Below are positions 1 to 10,578 of a stretch of DNA of 64,000 bases, piece by piece. The first letter of the stretch is position 1. Each line of letters starts with the position of its first letter. The notes under the pieces are model-generated. The model worked only from the letters and a program-made list of their open reading frames with translations, had not been told where the DNA came from and searched no databases. The position numbers were made by a program, and so were the translations under genes. The stretch comes from Planctomycetota bacterium (lineage in GTDB: Bacteria > Planctomycetota > UBA1135 > GCA-002686595). Location of the stretch: assembly GCA_016714045.1 (NCBI GenBank), contig JADJNY010000013.1, positions 1 to 64,000 of the forward strand, given 5' to 3'.

Positions 1-129
1 GAACGGATCGCTGAAGAAGAAGCCGTGCGTCTTCGTGACGGCCTCCGCCCATCCGGCGGGCAGCGTCTTCGTCCACGCGTTCATCGTCGGGATCGTCGCG
101 GCGTAGGGCGCGTCTCGCCGGACTCGTGG
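1..129 (-). CDS. Unidentified gene fragment running off the left edge
   Basis: An open minus-strand frame runs from about 129 to the window edge. It contains the stretch APYAATIPTMNAW followed by THGFFFSDPF, with G or C at nearly every third codon position, as in the real genes of this window. An ATG lies at 84-82, but the true start is unknown. It follows the broken TPR-like gene in the same direction. It could be a separate gene or the continuation of that gene after a second frameshift. No family is recognised. Confidence 0.3.
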
Positions 130-512
130 GGCTCAGCTCATGCGGCCTGAAGAGGCTCGGGCCCCTTCGGCGGCATGCGTCACGTCCAGACCACACCGGC
201 CCTTCGCGAGCCCTGCACGATGCCGTCGGCGAGGAAGTCCTGTCGGGAGGAACGGCCCCGCGACGAGTGCGTCGGGGCCGAGCGCGAGCGCGAACGTCAC
301 TTTCGCGACGTCGCTCGTGGCGCGCACGTCGTTGCGCGCGAGCGCTTCGGCGCGCGGGAGCCACTCCGTGCCGCAGAGCTCGAGCCCACGCGCGCGTTGA
401 GCCGCTTCGAACGGGATCCACTTGCCGTCGACGAGCACCTCGTTCTTCTCGAAGTGCACTTTCTCCTCCGGCGTCACCCACTGGTCGCGCCAGCGCACGA
501 GGCCGCGCGCGA

Positions 513-2087
<1,575 letters not shown>

Positions 2088-2824
2088 ATCACGGAGCGCA
2101 GCTTCAAGTCCTCGACGCTCGCCATCTCGCGGAAGCGCTCGTCGCGCCCCGCGTCGATCGAGAGCAGCGGCTTCTGCATCTGGAAGACGCGCCGCGCGAT
2201 GCCTTGCGAGAGCCGCGAGCTCGGCACGGGGATGTCCGAGCGGTCGAAGTTGCGCGCGACGCGCACGGCGAGCTCGCGCTCGGTCGCCGGCACGGTGCTC
2301 GGCGCCGGAGCGCCCTCCGGACGGTCGACGAGCAGCAGGAACCCGCGCTCGGCGCCCGACAGCGCGATCGCGGAGTCGACGATCAAGCGCAGGAGCGCGC
2401 CGAGGTCGGTTTCGCGCGCGAGCTCGCGCGTGACGCGGGCGAAGACGTGCAGGTTCTCGCGCTCGCGGCGCGCGTCGCCGGTCAGCGTGCGCAGGCCGAT
2501 CTCGGCGCGTTCGAGCTCCTGCGTGTCGCTCGCGCCCGGCACGCGCTCCGCCTCGAGCAGGACGTGCACGCCGCCGATCTGGAGCTTGTCCCCGGGCTCG
2601 AGCAGCCGGCGAGTGATCTTCTCGCCGTTGACCTTGGTCCCGTTGGCGGAGCCGAGGTCGATCACCCAGGCCGAGTCGCCATCGAGCTCGATCCGCGCGT
2701 GGTGGCGCGAGACCAGCGTCGAGGCGAGGCGGATGTCGTTGTCGACGGAGCGGCCGATCGTGATCACGGGGCCGGGGAGGGAGAGCTCGGACCGCGTGCC
2801 TTCCTCGAGGATCGAGAGCTTCAT

Positions 2825-3151
2825 GCGAACGGGGGGCGTGCGGGGAGACGGGGGGAAGCCGGGGAGGCTGAGCGGGACCGCACGACCACTCCTAACTATC
2901 CCTGAAGCCTGTTCGGTAACCGCACAGCCCTGCACGGTGCAGAGCGCTGAGTTCTCAATGCCCTGTCCCGCAACAGTTTGCGAGATCCGGTCGGCAACGG
3001 CAACCCGGGGCAGGACGGGCCCCGTGCGGCCGAGACAGCCGCGGTCCCCCCGCTGCGGGAGCATTTCGCTCAGTCGCGGGAGCCGGGGCGTGCGCCTCTG
3101 CCCAGGGTCGCGGATCCGGGGCTCCCGGTCCGCTCGAGCCCCGGAGGGCCC
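2825..3151. other. Intergenic region with no recognised gene
   Basis: This lies between the start of the FHA-GAF gene and the stop of the enoyl-CoA-hydratase-like gene, so it should hold the promoter of the activator gene. A short hairpin CTGCACGGTGCAG lies near 2930-2942. No sigma54 or sigma70 promoter and no coding signal were recognised. Confidence 0.4.
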
Positions 3152-3976
3152 CTACCGACCCTGGTAGCGCGGCCGGCGCTTCTCCGCGAACGCGGCGAGC
3201 GCCTCGAGGCGGTCCTGGGTCGGCAGGACGCGCTCGTAGCAGCGCGCTTCGGTCTCGAGCCCCTTCGCGAGCGGCTCCTCGCAACCCTGGTCGATCGCGG
3301 CCTTCGCGGCGCGCACGGCGACCGGGCCGTTCTCCGCGATCGTCCGCGCGAGCTCGAGCGCCGTCTCCGCGAGCTTCCCCGCCGGCGCGATGCGGTTCAC
3401 GAGCCCGATGCGCTCCGCCTCGACGGCGTCGAGCTTGCGGCCGGTCAGGATCAGGTCCTTCGCGCGCGAGCGGCCGACGAGGCGCGGCAGGCGCTGCGTG
3501 CCGCCGGCGCCCGGGATGATCGCGAGCGTCGTCTCGGTCAGGCCGAACTGCGCGTGCGCCGCGGCGACGCGCAGGTCGCACGCGAGGAGGAGCTCGGTGC
3601 CGCCGCCGAACGCGAAGCCGTTCACGACGGCGATCGTCGGCTGCGGGAGCGACTCGACGTCGTCCATCGTGCGCCGGATGTTGCGCACGAAGTCGGGCAC
3701 GCGCGCGGGCGGCATCGTCTTGCGCTCCTTCAGGTCGGCGCCGGCGCAGAACGCTTTCTCGCCCGCGCCCGTGATCAGCACGCAGCGGATCGAGAGGTCC
3801 TCGCGCAGCTCCGCGCACAGCGTGCGCAGGCGCTTCAGCGTCGGGAACGAGAGGCAGTTCATGACGTCCGGCCGCTCGATCGTCAGCCAGACGAGGCCGC
3901 CTTCCTCGCGGCGCAGGGTGACGAGCTCGGGCTGGTCGGGGATGTCTTCGGGGAACTCGCTCGCGACGGGGGGCAT
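3152..3976 (-). CDS. Enoyl-CoA hydratase family, methylglutaconyl-CoA hydratase (AUH)-like
   Basis: A crotonase-fold enzyme of 274 residues from the ATG at 3976; upstream codons are arginine-rich and were excluded. The oxyanion-hole motif FCAGADLKER, the segment GFAFGGGTELLLACDLR, the LTETTLAIIPGAGGTQR block and the C-terminal PRYQGR closely resemble AUH, which hydrates 3-methylglutaconyl-CoA in leucine breakdown (family knowledge). The catalytic glutamates expected in GGTE and TETT are present. The product probably acts in the cytoplasm on branched-chain acyl-CoA; no other leucine-pathway gene is adjacent, so exact substrate is inferred. A generic short-chain enoyl-CoA hydratase is the alternative. 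Confidence 0.88.
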   Translation of the reverse strand: MPPVASEFPEDIPDQPELVTLRREEGGLVWLTIERPDVMNCLSFPTLKRLRTLCAELREDLSIRCVLITGAGEKAFCAGADLKERKTMPPARVPDFVRNIRRTMDDVESLPQPTIAVVNGFAFGGGTELLLACDLRVAAAHAQFGLTETTLAIIPGAGGTQRLPRLVGRSRAKDLILTGRKLDAVEAERIGLVNRIAPAGKLAETALELARTIAENGPVAVRAAKAAIDQGCEEPLAKGLETEARCYERVLPTQDRLEALAAFAEKRRPRYQGR

Positions 3977-4178
3977 GGCTTCTCGCGTTGGGGGGAGGGC
4001 GGAGGAGGATAGCGGGGGGCTGGGTGTGGCGCACTGCAGGGAGCGCGCGGAGCTGGGCGCGCGATGGTGCCTGCGAGACGAGCAGCGTGCATGGGTGTCG
4101 GTCGGGACGCAATTGCCGGATGGGACGACCAGGGGCAAAGGGACGCAACGGAACACACGCGTGTGCTTCGCATCACGC

Positions 4179-4226
4179 ACCCCGCGCAAGCCAGGACCGG
4201 AGGACCGGTCCTGGCTTGCGCGGGGT
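4179..4226. repeat. Perfect 22-bp inverted repeat with a 4-nt loop
   Basis: The arms 4179-4200 and 4205-4226 are perfect reverse complements around AGGA. The structure would form a very stable hairpin downstream of the histidine kinase gene and upstream of the hydratase gene, both on minus. No clear T-run follows on either strand, so it is not a classic intrinsic terminator. It may limit read-through, stabilise an mRNA end, or be a dispersed repeat. The rest of 3977-4375 holds nothing recognisable. Confidence 0.6.
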
Positions 4227-4377
4227 TCTACGGGCTCTCAGCATCGAGCGTGGGGCGCGGCGGGGTGGGTGAGCTGCGCGAGCACGGCCGAAGGGGAGTC
4301 GCTCGGCGACGAGCGCTGGTCATCTAGGACGTGCGCGGCGTGCGAGCACCTCGGATGAAGGCAGCTTGGCGGGCTCA

Positions 4378-4540
4378 GAGCCTGTGAAGAAATCAGGGAT
4401 GCCTGGCAGGGTTGCCCTGAGGCGTTCCGGCAAGGCGCGATGACGACGCGCATTCGCCTGCAATGCTCGGAGGAATCGCAACGCCGCCGGGGCGCCTCCG
4501 GGCGAGCCTGACGGGTGTCTCTGATTTCTTCACAGGCTCT
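4378..4540. mobile_element. MITE-like element with 19-bp terminal inverted repeats
   Basis: The left end reads GAGCCTGTGAAGAAATCAG (4378-4396) and the right end is its exact reverse complement (about 4522-4540). About 125 bp lie between them with no gene. Both ends are flanked by TCA, fitting the TNA target duplications of some IS5-family groups (family knowledge). The right end abuts the TGA stop of the hybrid kinase gene, so insertion happened at or just after the gene end. It encodes no transposase and would need one in trans. Coordinates are good to about one base. Confidence 0.65.
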
Positions 4541-7134
4541 CAGGCCGCCGTCGTCGCGCCGGAGCGGCCGCGGCCGCGCGACCAGCGTTCGAGCGCGGCG
4601 CGCAGCTCGTCGACGCGCAGCGGCTTCTGCACGAGGCCGTCCATCCCGGCCGCGACGCAGGTCTCGAGCTCCCCGTGCCGCGTGTTCGCGGTCATCGCGA
4701 CGATCGGGACGCCGCGCCCCGCAGGAAGCGTGCGGAGCACCCGCGTCGCCGCGTAGCCGTCGAGCTCGGGCATCATGCAGTCCATGAAGACGAGCGCGGG
4801 CGTCTCGCGCTCGAACTCGCGCAGCGCCTCGGCGCCGTCGTGCGCGACGCGGACGCGGCAACCGAGCCGCTCGAGCAGGCGCGTCGCCACGCGTTGGTTC
4901 ACGACGTTGTCCTCGACGAGGAGCACGTCGAGGCCGTTCACGACCGCCGTGATCGGCGCCGGAGGCGAGCTCGCAGCGGGCAGGGCCGCGCGCGGCGCGA
5001 CGTCGATCGGGAGCGTGAGGTGCACGCGGAAGGTCGAGCCCTTCCCGGGCGCGCTCTCGACCGCGATGCTGCCGCCCATGCGCTCGACCAGCCGACGCGT
5101 GATCGCAAGCCCGAGTCCGGTGCCGCCGAAGCGCCGCGCGGTCGACGCGTCCGCCTGCACGAAGGGCTGGAAGAGCCGCGCAAGGTCCTCCACCGCGATC
5201 CCGATGCCCGTGTCGACGACCTCCAGCTCGAAGGCCTGCGGCTCCGTGGCGGACGCGCGCGCGGCGCCGCGGACGCGCACGGTCACGCCACCCGACGGGG
5301 TGAACTTGACCGCGTTGCCCACGAGGTTGACGAGCACCTGCCGGATGCGGCCAGGATCGCCGAGCACGCGCCGCGGGAGCCCCTCTTGCCACTCGAGCTC
5401 GAGCGCGATGCCCTTCCCGACGGCCTGCGGCGACAGGAGCGCGACGACGTCCGCGATGCCGTCGAAGAGGTCGAAGGCGAGCGTCTCGAGCTCGAGCCGC
5501 CCGGCCTCGACCTTCGAGAAGTCGAGCAGATCGTCGATCAGCCCGAGCAGCGCCTCGCCCGACCGGCGGACGGTGAGGGCCATCTCGCGCTGGTCGTCGT
5601 CGAGGCGCGAGTCGAGCAGGAGCGTCGTCATGCCGATCACGCCGTTCATCGGCGTGCGCAGCTCGTGGCTGATCGTCGCGAGGAAGCGCGACTTCGCCTC
5701 CGTCGCCGCTTCGGCGTGCGTGCGCGCGTCGCGCAACTCCTGCACGAGGGTCGAGAGCTCCGCCGCATGACGCTCCTGTTCGTCGCGCGCCACCTCGAGT
5801 GCGTGCGCGTGGCGCACGAGCTCCTGCTCGTCCGTCTTCTGCGCATGGACGTCGGCGATCGAACCCGACATGCGGAGCGCGCGGCCGGCCGAATCGCGCT
5901 GCGCGACGCCGCGAGCGTGGAACCAGCGGAACTCGCCGCTCGCAAGCCGGAGGCGCACGTCGACCTCGTAGGGCGCGCCGCGCTCCAGGTGATCGTGGAC
6001 CGCGGCCTCGAACACGCGATGGTCGTCGGCGTGGACGAGCCCACGGAAGACGTCGCCGCCGTGCGCCGGCGCATTCCCGTCCATCCCGAGGAGCGCCAGG
6101 AACCGGGGCGAGAACTCCACGCGGTCGCGCACGAGGTCCCATTCCCACAACCCGCCCGACGAGCCGCTGACGGCGAGCTCGAAGCGCTCGCGCGAGCGCG
6201 CCGCTTCTTCCTCCGCGCGCAGGCGCTCCGCGTGGGCCGCGGCGGTGAACAGCGCCGTGCCCGCGAGCACGCACGCGAACGCGCCGACGAGGAACAGGCC
6301 CTGGGCGAGCCCGCCCTGCGCGCTCGCCGTCGCGGCGAACGGTCCCGCGCCGCGCAGCGTCGCCATCGTGACGCCCGTCGTGACGAGCACGACGACCACC
6401 GTCGCTCCGCGCACACCCGTTCGGAGCGCCGCCCAGATCGCGACCGGGAACGCGAGGAAGGCGCCGAGTTCCTGCTCACCGTGCGGGAGCAGACGAGCGA
6501 AGCCCAGGGCGCTCGCGCCGAGCGTCGCGAGCACGAGCGCGGCGAGCTCGAGCGGCCCCGCCGCGACGCGCGCGCGCTCCACGCCGCGCTGCCAGGCGAG
6601 GATCGACGCGCCGAACACGAGCACGCCCGACGCGCAGCCGATCCACGTCGCGGCGAACGCGCGCGCGACGTCCTCGGTCCGCGCGAGCTCCAGCGCGACG
6701 AGCGCGACCGTGCGCGCGAGGGCGGCGACCGTGCTCGTCACCGCGACGCCGAAGACGAGCCACGCGCACGCAGCGCGCAGCCCCTCGAGGGCGCGTTCGG
6801 CCGCGCCGCGACGGCGGAGGAGCGCGCTGCCGGCGAGCGCGGCGAGGACGGGGCCGAGCGCGAGCACCGCGCTGCCGGCGACGCCGAGGTGCCGCGTCTG
6901 CCACGCGTGCAGGAACGCGCCGGCGAACACGCCGATCGCGAAGCGCGGCCCCCACAAGAGCACGGCGGCGAGCGCGAGACCCGCGAGCGGGTCCCAGACG
7001 AGCGCGACGTCCTCCGCGAGCGGCAGCGACGAGAAGAGCCGCCCGAGCGCGAAGTACGCCGCCGCGAAGACGCCGCCTCGCAGGAGCGAGGAAGGCCAGC
7101 TCGGCGGGCGCGCGTCGGTCGGGGGGGAGCTCAC
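4540..7134 (-). CDS. Hybrid sensor histidine kinase (MASE1-PAS-HisKA-HATPase-REC)
   Basis: This 864-residue inner-membrane kinase starts at GTG 7134. Residues about 15-300 form multiple membrane helices of the MASE1 type (WDPLAGLALAAVLLWGPRF), followed by a PAS fold, a short coiled coil and a HisKA domain with the phospho-acceptor His490 (SHELRTPMNG). The HATPase domain has the N box NAVKFT and G boxes DTGIGI and GGTGLGLAI. A C-terminal receiver has phospho-acceptor Asp785 (VFMDCMMPELDG) and Lys837 (VQKPL). No Hpt domain or output regulator is encoded nearby, so the phosphorelay partner is elsewhere. The stop codon touches the MITE-like element. MASE1 is an integral sensor of unknown ligand. 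Confidence 0.9.
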   Translation of the reverse strand: MSSPPTDARPPSWPSSLLRGGVFAAAYFALGRLFSSLPLAEDVALVWDPLAGLALAAVLLWGPRFAIGVFAGAFLHAWQTRHLGVAGSAVLALGPVLAALAGSALLRRRGAAERALEGLRAACAWLVFGVAVTSTVAALARTVALVALELARTEDVARAFAATWIGCASGVLVFGASILAWQRGVERARVAAGPLELAALVLATLGASALGFARLLPHGEQELGAFLAFPVAIWAALRTGVRGATVVVVLVTTGVTMATLRGAGPFAATASAQGGLAQGLFLVGAFACVLAGTALFTAAAHAERLRAEEEAARSRERFELAVSGSSGGLWEWDLVRDRVEFSPRFLALLGMDGNAPAHGGDVFRGLVHADDHRVFEAAVHDHLERGAPYEVDVRLRLASGEFRWFHARGVAQRDSAGRALRMSGSIADVHAQKTDEQELVRHAHALEVARDEQERHAAELSTLVQELRDARTHAEAATEAKSRFLATISHELRTPMNGVIGMTTLLLDSRLDDDQREMALTVRRSGEALLGLIDDLLDFSKVEAGRLELETLAFDLFDGIADVVALLSPQAVGKGIALELEWQEGLPRRVLGDPGRIRQVLVNLVGNAVKFTPSGGVTVRVRGAARASATEPQAFELEVVDTGIGIAVEDLARLFQPFVQADASTARRFGGTGLGLAITRRLVERMGGSIAVESAPGKGSTFRVHLTLPIDVAPRAALPAASSPPAPITAVVNGLDVLLVEDNVVNQRVATRLLERLGCRVRVAHDGAEALREFERETPALVFMDCMMPELDGYAATRVLRTLPAGRGVPIVAMTANTRHGELETCVAAGMDGLVQKPLRVDELRAALERWSRGRGRSGATTAA

Positions 7135-7287
7135 GGTGCGATGCGGGGCGGAGCTGCCCTATCGACCGCGCGCGGAGGGGGCGTTGAGACACTCCGGACC
7201 TGCGACGCCGCGGAGCGAATCCGCGTCGCGCGTCCCCAGCGGCGAGTCGGAGGCGCCGCGGGGTCCGGCGACCGGCGTCAGGGGCCC

Positions 7288-8388
7288 CTACGAGCGTGCA
7301 AGGGGCTCGATCGAGCTCGATCCGGAAGGAGTTTCCAGCCGCGCGAGCGCGCGCGCCGCCGCGAGCACGTCGGCGTCCGGGAGGCGCGTGAAGCACGCGA
7401 GCACGTCCGAAGCGCGCGAGCAACGCTCCCGGTGGCAGGGACCGCACTCGACGGGGACGCGCACGACGCGCGTCGTGCGCTCGTGCTCGTCGGTGTGCCG
7501 CGGATCGGTCGGTCCGCACAGGACGAGCGTGCGTTTTCCGAGCGCTTGCGCGACGTGGCGCGCGCCGTTGTCGGGTCCGAGCACGAACGCGGCGGAGGCG
7601 CTCCACGCGACGAGCTCCGCGACGCCCGGCGCGGGCGCGTCGAGCAGCACGGCGGGCGACCAGAGCGCCGCGCGCGTTGCGCGGGCCGCGTCTTCCTCGC
7701 CGGGACCGCAGCACAGGACGGGCGCGAGGCCGAGCTCGCGCGCGACGATCGCCGTGAGGCGCGCGAGCTGCACGGGCGGCACGCCCTTCGCCGAACCGGG
7801 CCGTGCGCCGGCGTGCACGAGCAGGAACGGCGCGTCGAGGCCGAGCTCCGCGCGGCGCGCGCGCACGCGCTCGATCGCCTCTGGGTTCGGGACGAGGTGC
7901 GGCGCCGTGCGCTCGATCGCGAGGCCCGCGAGCCCCGCGAGCTCGCGACACGCGAGCGTGAACGGCCGCGGGAGCGCGCGCGCGCCGCGTCCGAACGCGC
8001 CGCGTCCGGGCACGAGCCCCCCCCGCTCCTTCGCGCCGCCAAGCGCGTGCGTGAGCACGAACCGCCGCCCGCCCGACGCGAAACCCGCGCGCAGCGGCAC
8101 GCCGGCGGCGCACGCGAGGAACGCGCTCCGGAACGAGCCGTTCAAGAGGAGCGCCGCGCGCGCGCCGGCGTAGTCGCGCGCGCGCTCGGGCGCGTCCGCG
8201 GTAAGCGGGCGACGCTCCGTGTCGTCGGGGAGCGACGGGAAGAGATCGAGGAGCTTCGCGGGCGCCAGGACGCGCAGGCGCTGGCGCGCGGCGAGCGCGT
8301 GGAGCACCGGCTCGGCCATGACCGCGTCGCCGAGCCACGTGGGCAGGCGCACGACGACGAGCTCGCCCGGCGCGAGGAGCGCGCTCAT
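7288..8388 (-). CDS. Glycosyltransferase family 9 (heptosyltransferase-like), second copy
   Basis: A 366-residue GT9 protein from ATG 8388, which overlaps the stop of the upstream GT9 gene as ATGA. The N-terminal RLPTWLGDAVMAEPVL and the C-terminal LGPDNGARHVAQALG with CGPTDPRHT are the ADP-heptose:LPS heptosyltransferase signatures. A late CGPCHRERC cluster resembles the cysteine tail of WaaF-type enzymes. It should add a heptose or related sugar to the LPS core on the cytoplasmic face of the inner membrane. It is the last gene of a three-gene coupled set with a WaaP-like kinase. Which acceptor it uses cannot be told. Confidence 0.85.
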   Translation of the reverse strand: MSALLAPGELVVVRLPTWLGDAVMAEPVLHALAARQRLRVLAPAKLLDLFPSLPDDTERRPLTADAPERARDYAGARAALLLNGSFRSAFLACAAGVPLRAGFASGGRRFVLTHALGGAKERGGLVPGRGAFGRGARALPRPFTLACRELAGLAGLAIERTAPHLVPNPEAIERVRARRAELGLDAPFLLVHAGARPGSAKGVPPVQLARLTAIVARELGLAPVLCCGPGEEDAARATRAALWSPAVLLDAPAPGVAELVAWSASAAFVLGPDNGARHVAQALGKRTLVLCGPTDPRHTDEHERTTRVVRVPVECGPCHRERCSRASDVLACFTRLPDADVLAAARALARLETPSGSSSIEPLARS

Positions 8389-9434
8389 GCGCGGAGCGGC
8401 TCCGCGGCGCTCGCCCGCGCGAGCACGTCGCGCGCCGCCTCGAGCACGCGGTCGATGCCGAGGTCGCGCATGCAGCGGTGGTGGCCGAGCGGACAGACGC
8501 GCTCGAGGCACGGCGAGCACTCGAGGCCCTCGACGCGCACGACGCGCGCGAGCTCGAGCGAACTCGCGGTGAGTTCGGGGAAGTTCGGGCCCATCACGCT
8601 GACGCACGGCACGTCGAACGCGGCCGCGTACCACCGCGGCCCGCTGTCGCCGACGAGGAGGAGCCGCGCGCCGCGTACGAGCTCCTTCAAGCCCTCGAGG
8701 TCGCGCTTCTCGCCCGCGAGCGACACGGCGCCGTGCTTCGACGCCTTCGCGACGGCCTCGAGCAGCGGTTCCTCGCCCGGACCGCCCGTGACGACACCGC
8801 GCCAGCCGTGCTCTTCGTGGAGCGCGTCGAGCGCGGCGGCGAAGCGCTCCGGCGGCCACAACTTCGCCGCGCCGAACGCCGCGCCGGGGCAGCACAGGAC
8901 GTAGCCGCGCTCGAGCTCGACGCCGCGCGCGGCCAGCTTCGCGCGCTCCGCTCGCGCGCGCTCGTCGCGCACGGCGAGGCGCGGGTGGAGGTCGGGCACG
9001 GCGACGCCAGCGAGCCCGGCGACGTCGCGCAGGAGGTGCGCGGTCGGGATCGGCACGCGCCGCCCGTCGCGCGACGGCGGCACGACGGAGTGCGTCAGGA
9101 GGAAGCGCCGTCCCGACAACGCCGAGCCCGCGCGGAACGGCACGCGCGCGCGCCACGCCCGCAACGCCGCGCCGAACGAGTTCGAGAGGAGCACGACGCC
9201 CGTGGGCGCGAGGTCGCGATAGACGTTCGCTTCGTCCGCGTCGCGCGCGAGCGGCACGACCTTGTCCGCCCACGGCCCGTCCGCGAGCACGGCGGCGAGG
9301 TGCGCGCGCACGAGGATGCGCACGTCGCTCCACGCGTCCGTCTCGAGCGCCGCCGCGAACACGGGCGTCGCCATGACGAGGTCCCCGACCCAGTTCGGCG
9401 CGCGGAGCGCGAGCAGGCCGCGGTGCGCGCTCAT
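8385..9434 (-). CDS. Glycosyltransferase family 9, WaaF-type heptosyltransferase-like
   Basis: A 349-residue GT9 enzyme starting at ATG 9434, overlapping the kinase stop by four bases. Motifs include LRAPNWVGDLVMATPVF at the N terminus, LCCPGAAFGAAKLWPPERF, TGGPGEE and LVGDSGPRWYAAAF. The C-terminal CSPCLERVCPLGHHRCM is the pattern seen in heptosyltransferase II (family knowledge). It and its neighbour differ clearly, so they likely add successive core sugars. Together with rfaE1/rfaE2 at 21-23 kb they argue for a heptose-containing LPS core. Confidence 0.87.
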   Translation of the reverse strand: MSAHRGLLALRAPNWVGDLVMATPVFAAALETDAWSDVRILVRAHLAAVLADGPWADKVVPLARDADEANVYRDLAPTGVVLLSNSFGAALRAWRARVPFRAGSALSGRRFLLTHSVVPPSRDGRRVPIPTAHLLRDVAGLAGVAVPDLHPRLAVRDERARAERAKLAARGVELERGYVLCCPGAAFGAAKLWPPERFAAALDALHEEHGWRGVVTGGPGEEPLLEAVAKASKHGAVSLAGEKRDLEGLKELVRGARLLLVGDSGPRWYAAAFDVPCVSVMGPNFPELTASSLELARVVRVEGLECSPCLERVCPLGHHRCMRDLGIDRVLEAARDVLARASAAEPLRA

Positions 9435-10429
9435 CGGTCCTCCCACGGCCGGTCCTCGCCCGCGCGCGGCGCGTGCGCGGCCATGCGGCGCTCCTTCGCG
9501 ATGACGCGCGCGAGAAAACGCCGGCGCGCGCGCCGCTCCGACACGTCGCGCAGGTCGAGGTAGCGCGCGACGAAGCGCAGGCGCTCGCGCGCGGTCACCG
9601 CGCGCGGCGTCGAGTGCAGGAGGGCCGCGACGTCCTTCACGAACCACCGCTCGCGCGGCGCGCGCTCGCGGCGCGCGCGACCGACGTCGAGCAGGACGAG
9701 CGCTTGTTCCTCCGCCGCGCCGCGCCGCAGGACGAGGTGCTGGAGGTAGAGGTCCCTGTGGTACCAGCCGCGCGCGTGCAGCGTGGCGACGAGCTCGGCG
9801 AGCCGCGCGCCCCATCGCGCGCGCTCCGCGGGCTCGGCGCATCCAAGGCGCTCGCGCAGCGTCTCGTCGTGCGGCACGTGCTCCATCGCGACCGCGGACG
9901 CGAGCCCGCGCGCGTCACGGCGTTCGACGCACGCGAGCGCGCGCGGCACGGGGAAGCCGTCGCGCGCGAGCGCCGCGAGCGCCGCGTGTTCGCGCGCGCC
10001 CAGCGACGCGCGTGCGCCGAACAGGCCGCGCCAGCCCGCGCGCTCGCGGTCGCGCTTCACGACGCACTCGACGCCGTCGAGGACGACCACGCAGGTCGCG
10101 CGCTCCCCCACGCGGCGCAGCACGCGCTCGGGGACGGCGTCGAGGAGCGCGTCCGAGCCGTCGACGCGCGCCGACGCCGGTGCGTCCGGTCGACCGGACG
10201 ACGCGCCCTCGCGCCGCGGGTCGACGGCCGGCGCCTCGGCGCCGGCCTCCGCTCCGCCGTGGACGTGGACCTCTCCCGAGCGGCGACGCTCGACGTCCGA
10301 CGAGGCTTTCCGGGGAAGCTGCAGACGGAGCACCCGGCGCGCGTTCGAACCAGGGCGCAGGGCCCTGCGCGACGTGTGCGCAGGGCAGTCTAGCTCGCGC
10401 ACCCGGCGCGCGCGGCACCCCCCTCGCAT
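9431..10429 (-). CDS. WaaP/Kdo-kinase-like lipopolysaccharide kinase
   Basis: A small protein-kinase-fold enzyme with HRDLYLQHLVL as catalytic loop and LDVGRARRER as the metal-binding segment, typical of the WaaP/InaA/KdkA LPS kinases that phosphorylate core sugars (family knowledge). VVVLDGVECVVKRD supplies the ATP-binding lysine. The start is uncertain: ATG 10429 is used, but the region before about 10320 has poor coding character and the true start may lie inside. The stop overlaps the next gene as ATGA, so it is translationally coupled to the two GT9 genes. The divergent glutamate dehydrogenase gene starts 149 bp away. Confidence 0.78.
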   Translation of the reverse strand: MRGGCRARRVRELDCPAHTSRRALRPGSNARRVLRLQLPRKASSDVERRRSGEVHVHGGAEAGAEAPAVDPRREGASSGRPDAPASARVDGSDALLDAVPERVLRRVGERATCVVVLDGVECVVKRDRERAGWRGLFGARASLGAREHAALAALARDGFPVPRALACVERRDARGLASAVAMEHVPHDETLRERLGCAEPAERARWGARLAELVATLHARGWYHRDLYLQHLVLRRGAAEEQALVLLDVGRARRERAPRERWFVKDVAALLHSTPRAVTARERLRFVARYLDLRDVSERRARRRFLARVIAKERRMAAHAPRAGEDRPWEDR

Positions 10430-10578
10430 CCGGAAACCACCCCCTCTATGCTGACCGGCTCGCCGCGGCGCCCGCCGCGAGCCGCAGAGGGTCACCGCAG
10501 CGCGCACTCCGCGCGCAGCCGCGCACCCGAGGGACGCCCGCGCGGCGCTCCCGTCCCATCTCGAATCCACCTCCTCTC

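Noticed and set aside
4675..8904. A 1409-codon open frame on the plus strand
   Set aside because: It runs antisense to the hybrid kinase and the GT9 genes, with arginine-rich composition and no domains.
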